From NCBI GenBank assembly GCA_016930995.1, contig JAFGFQ010000091.1:1-7052 (forward strand): a stretch of 7,052 bases of DNA, written 5' to 3'. This stretch comes from Thermoplasmatota archaeon. Lineage in GTDB: Archaea > Thermoplasmatota > E2 > DHVEG-1. The notes below the pieces were generated by a model. That model did not search any database, was not told the origin of the DNA, and saw nothing but the letters and a program-made list of their open reading frames with translations. The first letter of the stretch is position 1; each line of letters starts with the position of its first letter. Below, in pieces: positions 1 to 5,789 of this stretch. The translations under genes and the position numbers were made by a program.

Positions 1-2
1 CA

Positions 3-236
3 AAAGACGACCAGAGCTGCATCGCTCTTCCACATCGTGAATATCGTTGGCTGGTCCGTCTATCTCAACTGCCTTATTTACCAATTCAGTATTCTGTTGT
101 AATAATAAACAAAGACGTCAGAAGAGCAAAATCATCTCATTCTATAGAAAAAGCAGTTTTTTTTAACAAATACGAATACCTCAAGGTTTCCCGAAGGGTT
201 AATATGAGCAAACCAGATATCAACGCTCGGTGGTGA
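3..236 (+). CDS. C-terminal end of an unrecognised protein (5' end outside the window)
   Basis: A reading frame is open from the window edge to a TGA at 234-236, giving 77 residues with no internal stop. The tail is basic and ends in ...NMSKPDINARW. I do not recognise a family. The main support is its junction with the next gene: the stop overlaps a GTG start in the string GTGGTGA (230-236), giving a four-base GTGA overlap if the second GTG is used. This is a typical arrangement for translationally coupled neighbours. The competing plus-strand frame from base 1 stops at 100-102 and has no such junction. Codon choice is mixed (CGT beside AGA and CGA) and does not settle the matter. It is probably the end of a real gene in the same operon as the small membrane protein, but its function cannot be given. 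Confidence 0.5.
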   Translation, partial: KDDQSCIALPHREYRWLVRLSQLPYLPIQYSVVIINKDVRRAKSSHSIEKAVFFNKYEYLKVSRRVNMSKPDINARW

Positions 237-502
237 GTAAAATCGAGATAACCGACATCATCCCACAATCCGCGAACGACCTTGGAGCAATCCTCTTCTG
301 GATCATCATCCTTGTTTTTATCATCATCATAGCCCTACTCTCCATCCAAGGAAAACGACTCAAGAAAAAAATCGCAAAGTTACAACAGGACCTCGACGCT
401 CACCTGAACAGTGTCAAACAAACCAAGGAAAAACGCATGGCAGACCTCTCAGAAGTCAAAAACAAGGTCGATAAAATCCTCACTGAAGAAAAAGAAAAAT
501 AA
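230..502 (+). CDS. Small single-pass membrane protein with cytoplasmic-type coiled-coil tail
   Basis: This is a 90-residue protein of unknown function. Residues 1-18 are polar. Residues about 19-39 form one strongly hydrophobic helix (AILFWIIILVFIIIIALLSI). From residue 41 to the end it is a highly charged, Lys/Glu-rich helix with heptad-like spacing (GKRLKKKIAKLQQDLDAHL..., ending EEKEK). The positive residues directly after the helix (KRLKKK) suggest the long tail lies in the cytoplasm. Two GTG starts are possible, at 230 and 233; the second overlaps the upstream stop as GTGA and may be the true one. No independent ribosome binding site is obvious, which fits coupling to the upstream gene. 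A T-run follows the stop. The architecture resembles many small archaeal and bacterial membrane anchors or scaffold proteins, but that is too general to name a function. Confidence 0.72.
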   Translation: MVSKIEITDIIPQSANDLGAILFWIIILVFIIIIALLSIQGKRLKKKIAKLQQDLDAHLNSVKQTKEKRMADLSEVKNKVDKILTEEKEK

Positions 503-518
503 ACACAAACCACCCCTA

Positions 519-526
519 TTTTTTTT
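519..526 (+). terminator. T8 run after the small membrane-protein gene
   Basis: Eight consecutive T residues lie 17 bases after the stop codon and about 30 bases before the next promoter. T-rich tracts are the usual intrinsic termination signal for archaeal RNA polymerase. No strong hairpin precedes it. Confidence 0.5.
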
Positions 527-555
527 ATCAATCATCCAACAAATAACAAAATGGT

Positions 556-563
556 TTTATATA
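556..563 (+). promoter_or_regulatory. TATA box of the PhzF-cupin transcription unit
   Basis: The sequence TTTATATA matches the archaeal TATA consensus. Placing transcription about 25 bases downstream gives a start near 585 and a leader of about 34 bases that contains the GAGG ribosome binding site at 607-610. It lies just after the T8 terminator of the preceding unit, so the two units look separate. Confidence 0.6.
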
Positions 564-618
564 GCAAATAACCCTTGGCAGCCCCACACAACACACAAAG
601 AAGTATGAGGAAAGAACC

Positions 619-1410
619 ATGACCATCAGACTGTACCAAGTCGATGCATTCACAAGCACCGTCTTCCACGGCAACCCTGCCGCCGTCTGCATCCTAGAAA
701 AATGGCTTGATGAATATACAATGCAGCACATCGCCATGGAAAATAATCTTTCAGAGACCGCGTTTGCCATCAAAAACGACGACCACTACGACATCCGCTG
801 GTTCACCCCAACAACAGAAGTCGATTTATGCGGCCATGCGACACTTGCCACCGCACACGTCCTCTTCACCCACCTGCAATACCATGGCGACGAGATCCGC
901 TTCATCACCAGAGATAGAGGGGTACTCAAAGTCCGAAAAGAAAAAAACATCCTGACCATGGATTTCCCAGCAGATCACATCGCCACCGCACCCCCACCAA
1001 AAGGTCTCATCACCAGCATCGGAAAAAAACCACAGGAGATCTGGAAAGGAAAAACAGATTACCTTCTCGTCTACCCAACCGAACACGACATCCAGATGAT
1101 AACCCCGAATTTCGATAAGCTCTCCAAAGTAAACGCCCGAGGCATCATCATCACCGCACCAGGAAACGCCTGTGATTTCGTCTCCCGGTTCTTCGCCCCC
1201 ACCGTCGGCATCAACGAAGACCCAGTCACCGGCTCGGCACACACCACCCTTACCCCTTACTGGGCAACGCGATTACACAAAACAGAACTCTTTGCCCAGC
1301 AGCTCTCTAAAAGACACGGGACACTTAACTGCACGATTCACGACGACCGGGTAATTATCTCTGGGAACGCAACAACCTACCTTATCGCAGACATCCTCAA
1401 CCTTTCCTAA
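619..1410 (+). CDS. PhzF family protein (isomerase-like, phenazine biosynthesis PhzF fold)
   Basis: This 263-residue protein has the hallmarks of the PhzF/YddE family. It starts MTIRLYQVDAF with the F-x-G-N-P-A-A-V signature at residues 16-23. ENNLSETAF at 41-49 carries the family's catalytic Glu (E46). The phosphate- or substrate-binding region DLCGHATLA is at 69-77, and the second-half signature GINEDPVTGSAH is at 197-208. PhzF itself isomerises trans-2,3-dihydro-3-hydroxyanthranilate, but most relatives have unknown substrates and no phenazine genes are visible here, so a phenazine role should not be assumed. Its length is near the lower end of the family's usual 260-300 residues. ATG 619 is chosen because GAGG at 607-610 lies eight bases upstream and a TATA box lies at 556-563. 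It is probably cotranscribed with the cupin that starts 61 bases after its stop. It is expected to be cytoplasmic. Confidence 0.93.
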   Translation: MTIRLYQVDAFTSTVFHGNPAAVCILEKWLDEYTMQHIAMENNLSETAFAIKNDDHYDIRWFTPTTEVDLCGHATLATAHVLFTHLQYHGDEIRFITRDRGVLKVRKEKNILTMDFPADHIATAPPPKGLITSIGKKPQEIWKGKTDYLLVYPTEHDIQMITPNFDKLSKVNARGIIITAPGNACDFVSRFFAPTVGINEDPVTGSAHTTLTPYWATRLHKTELFAQQLSKRHGTLNCTIHDDRVIISGNATTYLIADILNLS

Positions 1411-1421
1411 TAAACTAATAG

Positions 1422-1441
1422 TGTATCACTCCAGAGATACA
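1422..1441. repeat. Inverted repeat TGTATC-N8-GATACA between PhzF and cupin genes
   Basis: A perfect 6-base inverted repeat with an 8-base spacer lies in the 61-base gap between the two genes. It could be an operator for a dimeric regulator or a small RNA hairpin upstream of the cupin start. A short repeat like this can also arise by chance. Confidence 0.35.
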
Positions 1442-1458
1442 TCCCATGAAAGAAAAAA

Positions 1459-1466
1459 AGGTGATC
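1459..1466 (+). promoter_or_regulatory. Ribosome binding site AGGTGATC that fixes the cupin start
   Basis: AGGTGATC is complementary to the 3' end of archaeal 16S rRNA over its full eight bases and lies five bases before ATG 1472. The frame is open further upstream to a GTG at 1421, but that codon has no such site. ATG 1472 is therefore the start. Confidence 0.75.
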
Positions 1467-1471
1467 ATCCC

Positions 1472-1843
1472 ATGAATGAAAAACCTATCCCCTTCCACGT
1501 CATCGACTGGAACCAGGCATCCACCACCATCCATCAAGGAACAACCGGGCAGGCGACCTGGCAGACCCACAGCCTCCCAGGCTTACGCATCAGAATCGTA
1601 CATTATTCTGCCGGGTACCTTGCGGACCACTGGTGCCAGAAAGGCCATATCGTCCACTGCCTCGACGGCGAGTTTACCAGTGAATCTCAGGACGGTAAAA
1701 CCTTCCATCTCAAGAAGGGCGATACCTACGTCGTATCAGATGACCAAAGCTCCCATCGCTCTCGAACAGAGCAGGGTACGACCCTGCTGATCATCGACGG
1801 GGAGTTTTTACACACATCCCTGGAAAAACAACAAGAAAAATAG
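1472..1843 (+). CDS. DHCW-motif cupin fold protein
   Basis: This is a 123-residue single-domain cupin, MNEKPIPFHVIDW... to ...LEKQQEK. The motif ADHWCQKGHIVHCLDGEF (residues 51-68) matches the family known as DHCW-motif cupins: D52, H53, W54 and C55, followed by H59. The second cupin half carries LKKGDTYVVSD (80-90) and H95, giving possible metal ligands H53, H59 and H95, although C55 and H62 are other candidates. The family's substrate is not known to me. It is a compact soluble protein with no signal peptide. The start at ATG 1472 is supported by AGGTGATC five bases upstream. It probably shares a transcript with the PhzF gene. Its stop lies only four bases from the stop of the convergent C45 hydrolase gene, so the two transcripts must overlap or terminate inside each other's coding sequence. 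Confidence 0.9.
   Translation: MNEKPIPFHVIDWNQASTTIHQGTTGQATWQTHSLPGLRIRIVHYSAGYLADHWCQKGHIVHCLDGEFTSESQDGKTFHLKKGDTYVVSDDQSSHRSRTEQGTTLLIIDGEFLHTSLEKQQEK
1824..1840 (-). terminator. T-rich termination signal of the C45 hydrolase gene, inside the cupin 3' end
   Basis: Read on the minus strand, two T5 tracts (1840-1836 and 1828-1824) follow the hydrolase stop within 25 bases. They lie in the last codons of the convergent cupin gene, where the plus strand encodes Lys-rich residues. This suits archaeal T-tract termination, although Lys codons would give the same pattern. Confidence 0.4.
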
Positions 1844-1847
1844 ATCA

Positions 1848-3179
1848 TCAGCAAACCCACGGAGGGTCTTCCGCCAACAACTCATACGCATTGAACCTAT
1901 GCACCTCAGCATCATACGCATTCGTCGTATGAGTCGCAAACGAGAGAAGAAAATCCCCAGTCTGCGGACATAGCACCCATTGATACTGCGTCGTATACCA
2001 ATGAATTTTTTGCATAAGGAAAAACCGCCAATCTGTCTTCCCTTTGTAGACATCACGCAGCACCCCCATCGTTGTTTGCAAATCCAACCTGCCCCACTCG
2101 TGTTCAATTCCCTTACTCAGCGCGACATAATGCGCAAACGGAGCGGCAGCTGAAATGGAAGTGCCATTTAATTTATTCAGTTTCAACAGACAGGATACCA
2201 GAGGAAACCGGCCAGGATGATACCAAGGACGCTGCGTCGCACTCATCAGAGGATCGACAAAAAGGTTCGCACGACGCACAACAGAAGGAATCTCCCAGAA
2301 AGGACGAGCAGATTCAGAGGATGCATTCCAGCAACCAACATAGGAATGATGCGCGGTCGTCTCCACCGCCATCGCCCCAGGGATGTTCCCATCAGACACG
2401 ATGAAATTATATCCCAAGGTCGTGTTCGTAGTAAGAATCTCAATTGCTTCAGAAAGCGTCGCAGCAGTATCAAGGACGATGCGCACTCGGAATCCGACAT
2501 TGATCCCCTGGAACGTCTCATCACTCGTCCAGGAAGACAGCATCCCAGGGATGATACCCCTGTCGTTGATCCCATCGGAGCAGACGACATCACCTGCCAG
2601 GGATGGTGACAACGATGCGAACGCACCCTGGGGCTCCCGGGCAATAAGCAACTGGTTCTCCACAAGGTAAGCACCGGTGTCCGGATCCTGGATGCTGATG
2701 GATAAATCATGGCTTCTGGCATGATACAGATTCCCATCTAGGGTCGCAGAACCCCATGCTGCAAAACTCCCGCAGTTGACGACGAAATACGGGCCGACAT
2801 TATGCACAGCAATCTCCTGCAGTGACAAGCCGGTGGCATCTGATAACCCCTGCATCTCCTCAATGTACCGAGCAGGGATGTACGGCTGCATGACCAGCCA
2901 GGAATCTAACAACTGATTGTACGAAAAACCCTTTTGAGTCACCCAATGTAGAAACGCATGATAGTTCACAAGAACCTCGTCCTTTAACAGAACTCCATGA
3001 CGATAACCCATCTCATAATACGACCCAATAAGATGCAGAATACGTACCCCGTCACGCTCCTCAATCCACCCAGCATCCTCAGTGTGTTGACTTTGTGCAG
3101 CAATCTGAATAAGACACGGTGCGAGACAAGAAACAAGAAGAATCCCAAGAATGAAAAGACCTGTATAACTGTTCTTCAT
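1848..3179 (-). CDS. Secreted or membrane-anchored C45-type Ntn hydrolase (acyl-CoA:6-APA acyltransferase-like)
   Basis: This is a 443-residue protein counted from ATG 3179. Residues 1-30 form an export signal: MKNSY, then a hydrophobic stretch containing LVSC (15-18), a possible lipobox, and a later possible cleavage site around AAQS. GSYYEMGYRHG (52-62) is typical of the C45 acyltransferase/peptidase family. The expected nucleophile is C136 in NCGSFAAWGSATLDG, where the precursor would cut itself before the Cys to give two chains. ARSHD (154-158) follows, where related proteins usually have GRN-x-D. Relatives hydrolyse or transfer N-acyl groups (penicillin acyltransferase, acid-ceramidase-like enzymes), but the substrate here is unknown. 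The frame extends to an ATG at 3215, but that lies only five bases from the TATA box and upstream of the expected transcript start. ATG 3179 also has GGAG eight bases upstream. It appears to be transcribed alone. Confidence 0.85.
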   Translation of the reverse strand: MKNSYTGLFILGILLVSCLAPCLIQIAAQSQHTEDAGWIEERDGVRILHLIGSYYEMGYRHGVLLKDEVLVNYHAFLHWVTQKGFSYNQLLDSWLVMQPYIPARYIEEMQGLSDATGLSLQEIAVHNVGPYFVVNCGSFAAWGSATLDGNLYHARSHDLSISIQDPDTGAYLVENQLLIAREPQGAFASLSPSLAGDVVCSDGINDRGIIPGMLSSWTSDETFQGINVGFRVRIVLDTAATLSEAIEILTTNTTLGYNFIVSDGNIPGAMAVETTAHHSYVGCWNASSESARPFWEIPSVVRRANLFVDPLMSATQRPWYHPGRFPLVSCLLKLNKLNGTSISAAAPFAHYVALSKGIEHEWGRLDLQTTMGVLRDVYKGKTDWRFFLMQKIHWYTTQYQWVLCPQTGDFLLSFATHTTNAYDAEVHRFNAYELLAEDPPWVC

Positions 3180-3182
3180 ACA

Positions 3183-3191
3183 CTCCGCTCC
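3183..3191 (-). promoter_or_regulatory. Double GGAG ribosome binding site of the C45 hydrolase gene
   Basis: On the minus strand GGAGCGGAG precedes ATG 3179. The first GGAG is eight bases from the start and the second three bases. The eight-base spacing is normal, and together with the TATA box it rules against the longer reading frame starting at 3215. Confidence 0.6.
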
Positions 3192-3219
3192 GTCTGCTTC
3201 AAACAAAGGACACATGAAT

Positions 3220-3227
3220 TATATAAA
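3220..3227 (-). promoter_or_regulatory. TATA box of the C45 hydrolase gene
   Basis: Minus-strand TTTATATA is a consensus archaeal TATA box. Transcription would begin near 3197-3198, giving a leader of about 19 bases before ATG 3179 that contains the GGAG site. The rest of the gap to 3335 holds no gene I can support. Confidence 0.65.
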
Positions 3228-3335
3228 TATTGTCGTATTCAATATCCATCCTGCTTCATCAACGTTCTGCAGCAAGCTAAGTGCAATTGTTATGTACAGA
3301 AATGATAATCGAATATTCATCTACGACTCATTGTT

Positions 3336-4214
3336 TTATTGTAGTTGATAATGCACGATCCACTGGGCTTTTCTCAGCCGTTTTGAAAAAGAAAACAGAT
3401 TCATCCAGCCCAGTTTCTTCTCATGATCATCAAAAATCGTCCATTCATCCTTGAACCGAATCCCTTGGCCCCAGGACTCCATTACTGCTCCATCACAAAT
3501 GCCGAACTGCATGGTCACTTCTGAACCAAGATGATGGTCTCGCTGGAACTTCCTCTGCCAACGTTTCTTTTGCAACGCGTTGATAACAAAGTTATTTACC
3601 ACCTCGCAGACCAACTCGCAACCAAGAAATCGATGCTGCAGCTGTAGAACAAGGGATTTGACCTCCTCTTCACGAAGGTACATCAGCAAGCCTTCGGCGA
3701 TGAACAAGATGCCGTTCTGTGTCAAAGCAAGCTGCTCTAGCCACTGAAAATCAAGGACTGAAGAAGCAATCATGTGATACCGCTCGGTCTCCTCAAAGAA
3801 CCCCCTTCGGATCGCAATGACCTCAGGCAGATCCAGGTCGTACCAGTGCACATGTCCATTATCAATCCGAGAGAACCGCGAGCTCAGACCACACCCAAGC
3901 TCCACTATGACCCCATCGGGACACCGACAAAGGAACTCCTCGCAATACCGATCGAACCGCCGTGACCGTACCGATAAAAAGACGGTTAACTTCTCATTTG
4001 CGGTCCTACGAATCTTACCTTTCATCAAGCGACGGTGTAACGGTGAATCCGATGAGGCAAAAATAATATTGAGTTTTTTTGTGATTTGTACAGCTTTTTT
4101 ATCATCAAGCAAAGGATGTTTTGACTGTGTCTCCCGTGCCCGTGCATACAAAGGGATAAGTAAAGTCTCTGAGATATCAGTAATCCTATCTATTTGATCT
4201 TTTTCTGATATCAT
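3336..4214 (-). CDS. LCM/TcmP-type class I SAM-dependent methyltransferase
   Basis: This 292-residue protein matches the leucine carboxyl methyltransferase / TcmP family (PF04072 type). It has the N-terminal Y-A-R-A-R-E-T block (23-29) followed by PLLDD, and RSRRFDRY (83-90). The SAM-binding motif I VELGCGLSSRF is at 104-114, the acidic loop WYDLDLPEV at 124-132, and AEGLLMYL (173-180) is the conserved post-III block. Members methylate carboxyl or hydroxyl oxygens of proteins or polyketide-like small molecules; the acceptor here is unknown. The longest frame begins with TTG at 4235, but I prefer ATG 4214. Neither has a clear ribosome binding site, and a TATA-like TATTAAAG around 4242-4249 would put the transcript start near 4219, making ATG 4214 nearly leaderless. 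It is soluble, with no signal peptide. The neighbours on the same strand seem to have their own signals. Confidence 0.88.
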   Translation of the reverse strand: MISEKDQIDRITDISETLLIPLYARARETQSKHPLLDDKKAVQITKKLNIIFASSDSPLHRRLMKGKIRRTANEKLTVFLSVRSRRFDRYCEEFLCRCPDGVIVELGCGLSSRFSRIDNGHVHWYDLDLPEVIAIRRGFFEETERYHMIASSVLDFQWLEQLALTQNGILFIAEGLLMYLREEEVKSLVLQLQHRFLGCELVCEVVNNFVINALQKKRWQRKFQRDHHLGSEVTMQFGICDGAVMESWGQGIRFKDEWTIFDDHEKKLGWMNLFSFSKRLRKAQWIVHYQLQ

Positions 4215-4241
4215 AAACAAAAGATAATTCTGCAACTATCT

Positions 4242-4249
4242 TTAATACT
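4242..4249 (-). promoter_or_regulatory. Possible TATA box of the methyltransferase gene
   Basis: Minus-strand TATTAAAG is a loose match to the archaeal TATA consensus and is positioned so that transcription would begin within a few bases of ATG 4214. It is weaker than the boxes at 556 and 3220 and is proposed mainly from spacing. Confidence 0.3.
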
Positions 4250-4303
4250 TTGGAATTACAAATTGGACGTTTTCTTTTTTTCTTCTTGTATAATTTCATT
4301 TTT

Positions 4304-4332
4304 AAAAAAAAAGAGTCAGATCCGAGAAAAAA
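4304..4332 (-). terminator. T-tract terminator of the DUF1801 gene
   Basis: On the minus strand, T6 (4332-4327) comes directly after the stop codon and T9 (4312-4304) follows. Two consecutive T-tracts are a convincing archaeal termination signal and separate this gene from the methyltransferase gene downstream. Confidence 0.6.
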
Positions 4333-4334
4333 CC

Positions 4335-4808
4335 TTAGGGGCTTTTCCCTTTTTTTCTAGTTTGAACCAGTTCTTTGACTCGAAATAGTACAATCCTTCG
4401 TACTAAGTCATATGGTACTGGTTTGTCCATTCGGAATTGAACAGATCCTTTTCCATGCTTAAACCCTTTCAGCTCTTTTTTAAAAGCAGCAATCCCTGAG
4501 GGGATCGGATAAAACCCAATGTCATGCGAAAACGCAGCGAAATGCACCATGTTCTTCCCGGCAAGCTGAAAGGTCGGCATCTGATAGCGGATTGCTTCAG
4601 TGGCAGTGGGAGCCGCATCCTGAATCGTCTGTCGCAGCTTCTTTAAAATCACTTGCACATCGTTTGGGAACATAATGATGTACTCATCAATCGTCGAAGG
4701 TTTTTTTCTGCTTATCATTTTACTTTCATCAGTAGCAATAGATATCCGCTTTTTAATCATTCTGCGGAGTATTTTGTACTCTTCTCGTAGTGACACTAAA
4801 GGCGTCAT
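4335..4808 (-). CDS. DUF1801 / YdhG-like domain protein
   Basis: The conserved domain begins at STIDEYIIMFP (residues 38-48 of the 157-residue frame). It continues through LRQTIQDAAPTATEAIRYQMPTF, with the invariant-looking Y-Q-M-P, then the FAAFSHDIGFYPIPSGI segment and the closing KPVPYDLVRRIVLFRVKE. This is the DUF1801 (PF08818, YdhG/YdeI-like) family; one Bacillus member has been called an iron chaperone, but a general role is not established. The first 30-odd residues are basic and not part of the domain. The usual family length is about 115-130 residues, so the start may be the internal ATG at 4718 (127 residues) or at 4760 instead of 4808. A T-rich, TATA-like stretch at about 4820-4829 would start transcription below 4808, which also favours a shorter protein. 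It is transcribed divergently from the cupin at 4861. Confidence 0.85.
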   Translation of the reverse strand: MTPLVSLREEYKILRRMIKKRISIATDESKMISRKKPSTIDEYIIMFPNDVQVILKKLRQTIQDAAPTATEAIRYQMPTFQLAGKNMVHFAAFSHDIGFYPIPSGIAAFKKELKGFKHGKGSVQFRMDKPVPYDLVRRIVLFRVKELVQTRKKGKSP

Positions 4809-4860
4809 GTTCGTAAAAGATAAAAGAACAGACTCCCATTCAAAGAAACGGTGCTAACCT

Positions 4861-5196
4861 ATGAAGAGTGTTTTCCCACAGGCAGTCCAAGACCTTCCGA
4901 AAGTCAGCGTTCCATTCCACGGTGCGACTGGCTACGTCGTCCAAGGAAAAAAAGAACAAGTTGTTTTCATGCAGTTTGAAAAAGACGTCGATGTTCCGGA
5001 CCACGCCCATGAAAGCCAATGGGAGATTGTCCTAGAAGGAATGGTCGACTATTTTCAAGACGGGAAAAAACATACATACACAAGAGGGGACCAGTTCTTC
5101 GTCCCAAGTGGAAAGAAACACGCGGCACATGTCTATGCGGGATATTCCTGCATTATGTTCTTTGACCAGAAGGACAGATACAAGATAAAAGAATAA
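4861..5196 (+). CDS. Single-domain cupin with complete metal-binding motifs
   Basis: This is a 111-residue cupin_2-type protein. Motif 1 is complete: DHAHESQWEIVLEG (47-60) supplies H48, H50 and E55, then G60. Motif 2, GDQFFVPSGKKHAAH (76-90), supplies the fourth ligand H87. These four residues are the classic cupin metal site, so a divalent metal is expected. The substrate is unknown; stand-alone cupins include isomerases, dioxygenases and sugar-binding proteins. The start ATG 4861 follows a GGTG at 4850-4853, seven bases upstream. The macrodomain gene starts 37 bases after its stop with its own ribosome binding site, so the two are very probably one transcript. No promoter with a good TATA match is seen in the 52-base divergent gap; GATAAAAG near 4819-4826 is the best guess. 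Confidence 0.9.
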   Translation: MKSVFPQAVQDLPKVSVPFHGATGYVVQGKKEQVVFMQFEKDVDVPDHAHESQWEIVLEGMVDYFQDGKKHTYTRGDQFFVPSGKKHAAHVYAGYSCIMFFDQKDRYKIKE

Positions 5197-5210
5197 ACAG
5201 AAAGAATTAT

Positions 5211-5224
5211 TATCACAGGTGATA
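5211..5224. repeat. Palindrome TATCAC-AG-GTGATA over the macrodomain ribosome binding site
   Basis: A perfect inverted repeat with 6-base arms and a 2-base centre contains the AGGTGAT ribosome binding site (5217-5223), ten bases before ATG 5234. As DNA it could bind a dimeric regulator. As RNA it could form a five-pair hairpin with loop CAGG that partly hides the ribosome binding site. Either role is inference. Confidence 0.4.
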
Positions 5225-5233
5225 TGAATAACT

Positions 5234-5764
5234 ATGGAACGAATCATTAACACATCAAAGATTTTTCTTACCATTGGTGATATAACCAAAGAATCTACCG
5301 ATGCGATTGTCAATGCCGCAAACAGCAGACTTGCTGGTGGCGGAGGCGTGGATGGCGCCATCCATTGTACAGGGGGACCAGCAATCATGCAACAATGCAG
5401 AAAAATCGGCGGATGCCCCACCGGCAAAGCGGTCATCACAACAGCAGGAGCTCTCAAAGCACACTATGTCATCCATGCCGTTGGACCACGATACAACGAC
5501 GGAACCCATCAAGAAGCAGCATTGCTGAAAAGCGCATATCTCGAAAGCTTAACGCTTGCTTCAGCACGGAACCTCACAAGCATCTCCTTTCCAGCTATTA
5601 GCACCGGGGCCTACGGCTACCCTCTCAAAGAAGCAGCACACATCGCCCTGCACACAGTCATCGAATATCTCAAAGACAATCAGGACATCCATCTGGTCAG
5701 ATTTGTTTTATACAACCAGGCGACGTATACTATCTTCGCTAGCGAACTGCAACAAATACAATAA
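5234..5764 (+). CDS. Macrodomain protein, MacroD/YmdB type (ADP-ribose / O-acetyl-ADP-ribose hydrolase)
   Basis: This 176-residue protein is almost entirely one macrodomain of the MacroD class. GDIT (15-18) is the adenine-contacting loop. DAIVNAANSRLAGGGGVDGAIH (23-44) contains the catalytic-loop residues N27, N30 and the glycine run ending in D40. GGCPTGKAVIT (59-69) and HYVIHAVGP (77-85) are standard internal strands. The second loop AISTGAYGYP (121-130) binds the phosphates, and the ending VRFVLYNQATYTIFASEL is also typical. Relatives remove ADP-ribose from acidic residues or deacetylate O-acetyl-ADP-ribose; with all key residues present, activity is likely. The start ATG 5234 is preceded by AGGTGAT at 5217-5223, ten bases upstream. 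It lies in a probable operon with the upstream cupin. It is soluble and cytoplasmic. Confidence 0.94.
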   Translation: MERIINTSKIFLTIGDITKESTDAIVNAANSRLAGGGGVDGAIHCTGGPAIMQQCRKIGGCPTGKAVITTAGALKAHYVIHAVGPRYNDGTHQEAALLKSAYLESLTLASARNLTSISFPAISTGAYGYPLKEAAHIALHTVIEYLKDNQDIHLVRFVLYNQATYTIFASELQQIQ

Positions 5765-5789
5765 GACCTTTTCTAGAACGGAAGTAATA

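Noticed and set aside
1..102. Open frame from base 1 to a TAA at 100-102 as a gene end
   Set aside because: Only 33 residues, hydrophobic without clear pattern, and no junction with the next gene. The frame from base 3 overlaps the next start as GTGA and is preferred.
826..1242. Minus-strand frame of 138 residues
   Set aside because: It lies wholly inside the PhzF gene, whose motifs are unmistakable; its odd Asp/Gly/Trp-rich composition is that of an antisense shadow.
619..1410. Phenazine biosynthesis role for the PhzF-family gene
   Set aside because: The fold is clear but no other phenazine pathway genes are present, and most family members have other or unknown substrates.
2217..2609. Plus-strand frame of 130 residues, rich in Arg and Pro
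   Set aside because: Antisense to the C45 hydrolase across conserved regions; no start signals of its own.
2246..2737. Minus-strand frame of 163 residues
   Set aside because: Frame-shifted shadow of the C45 hydrolase, with biased Arg/Ser/Leu composition and no motif.
3180..3215. N-terminal extension of the C45 hydrolase from ATG 3215
   Set aside because: The codon is five bases from the TATA box, before the expected transcript start, and the added residues precede a complete signal peptide.
5032..5457. Minus-strand frame of 141 residues across the cupin-macrodomain junction
   Set aside because: It overlaps two clearly real genes on the other strand and has no recognisable content.
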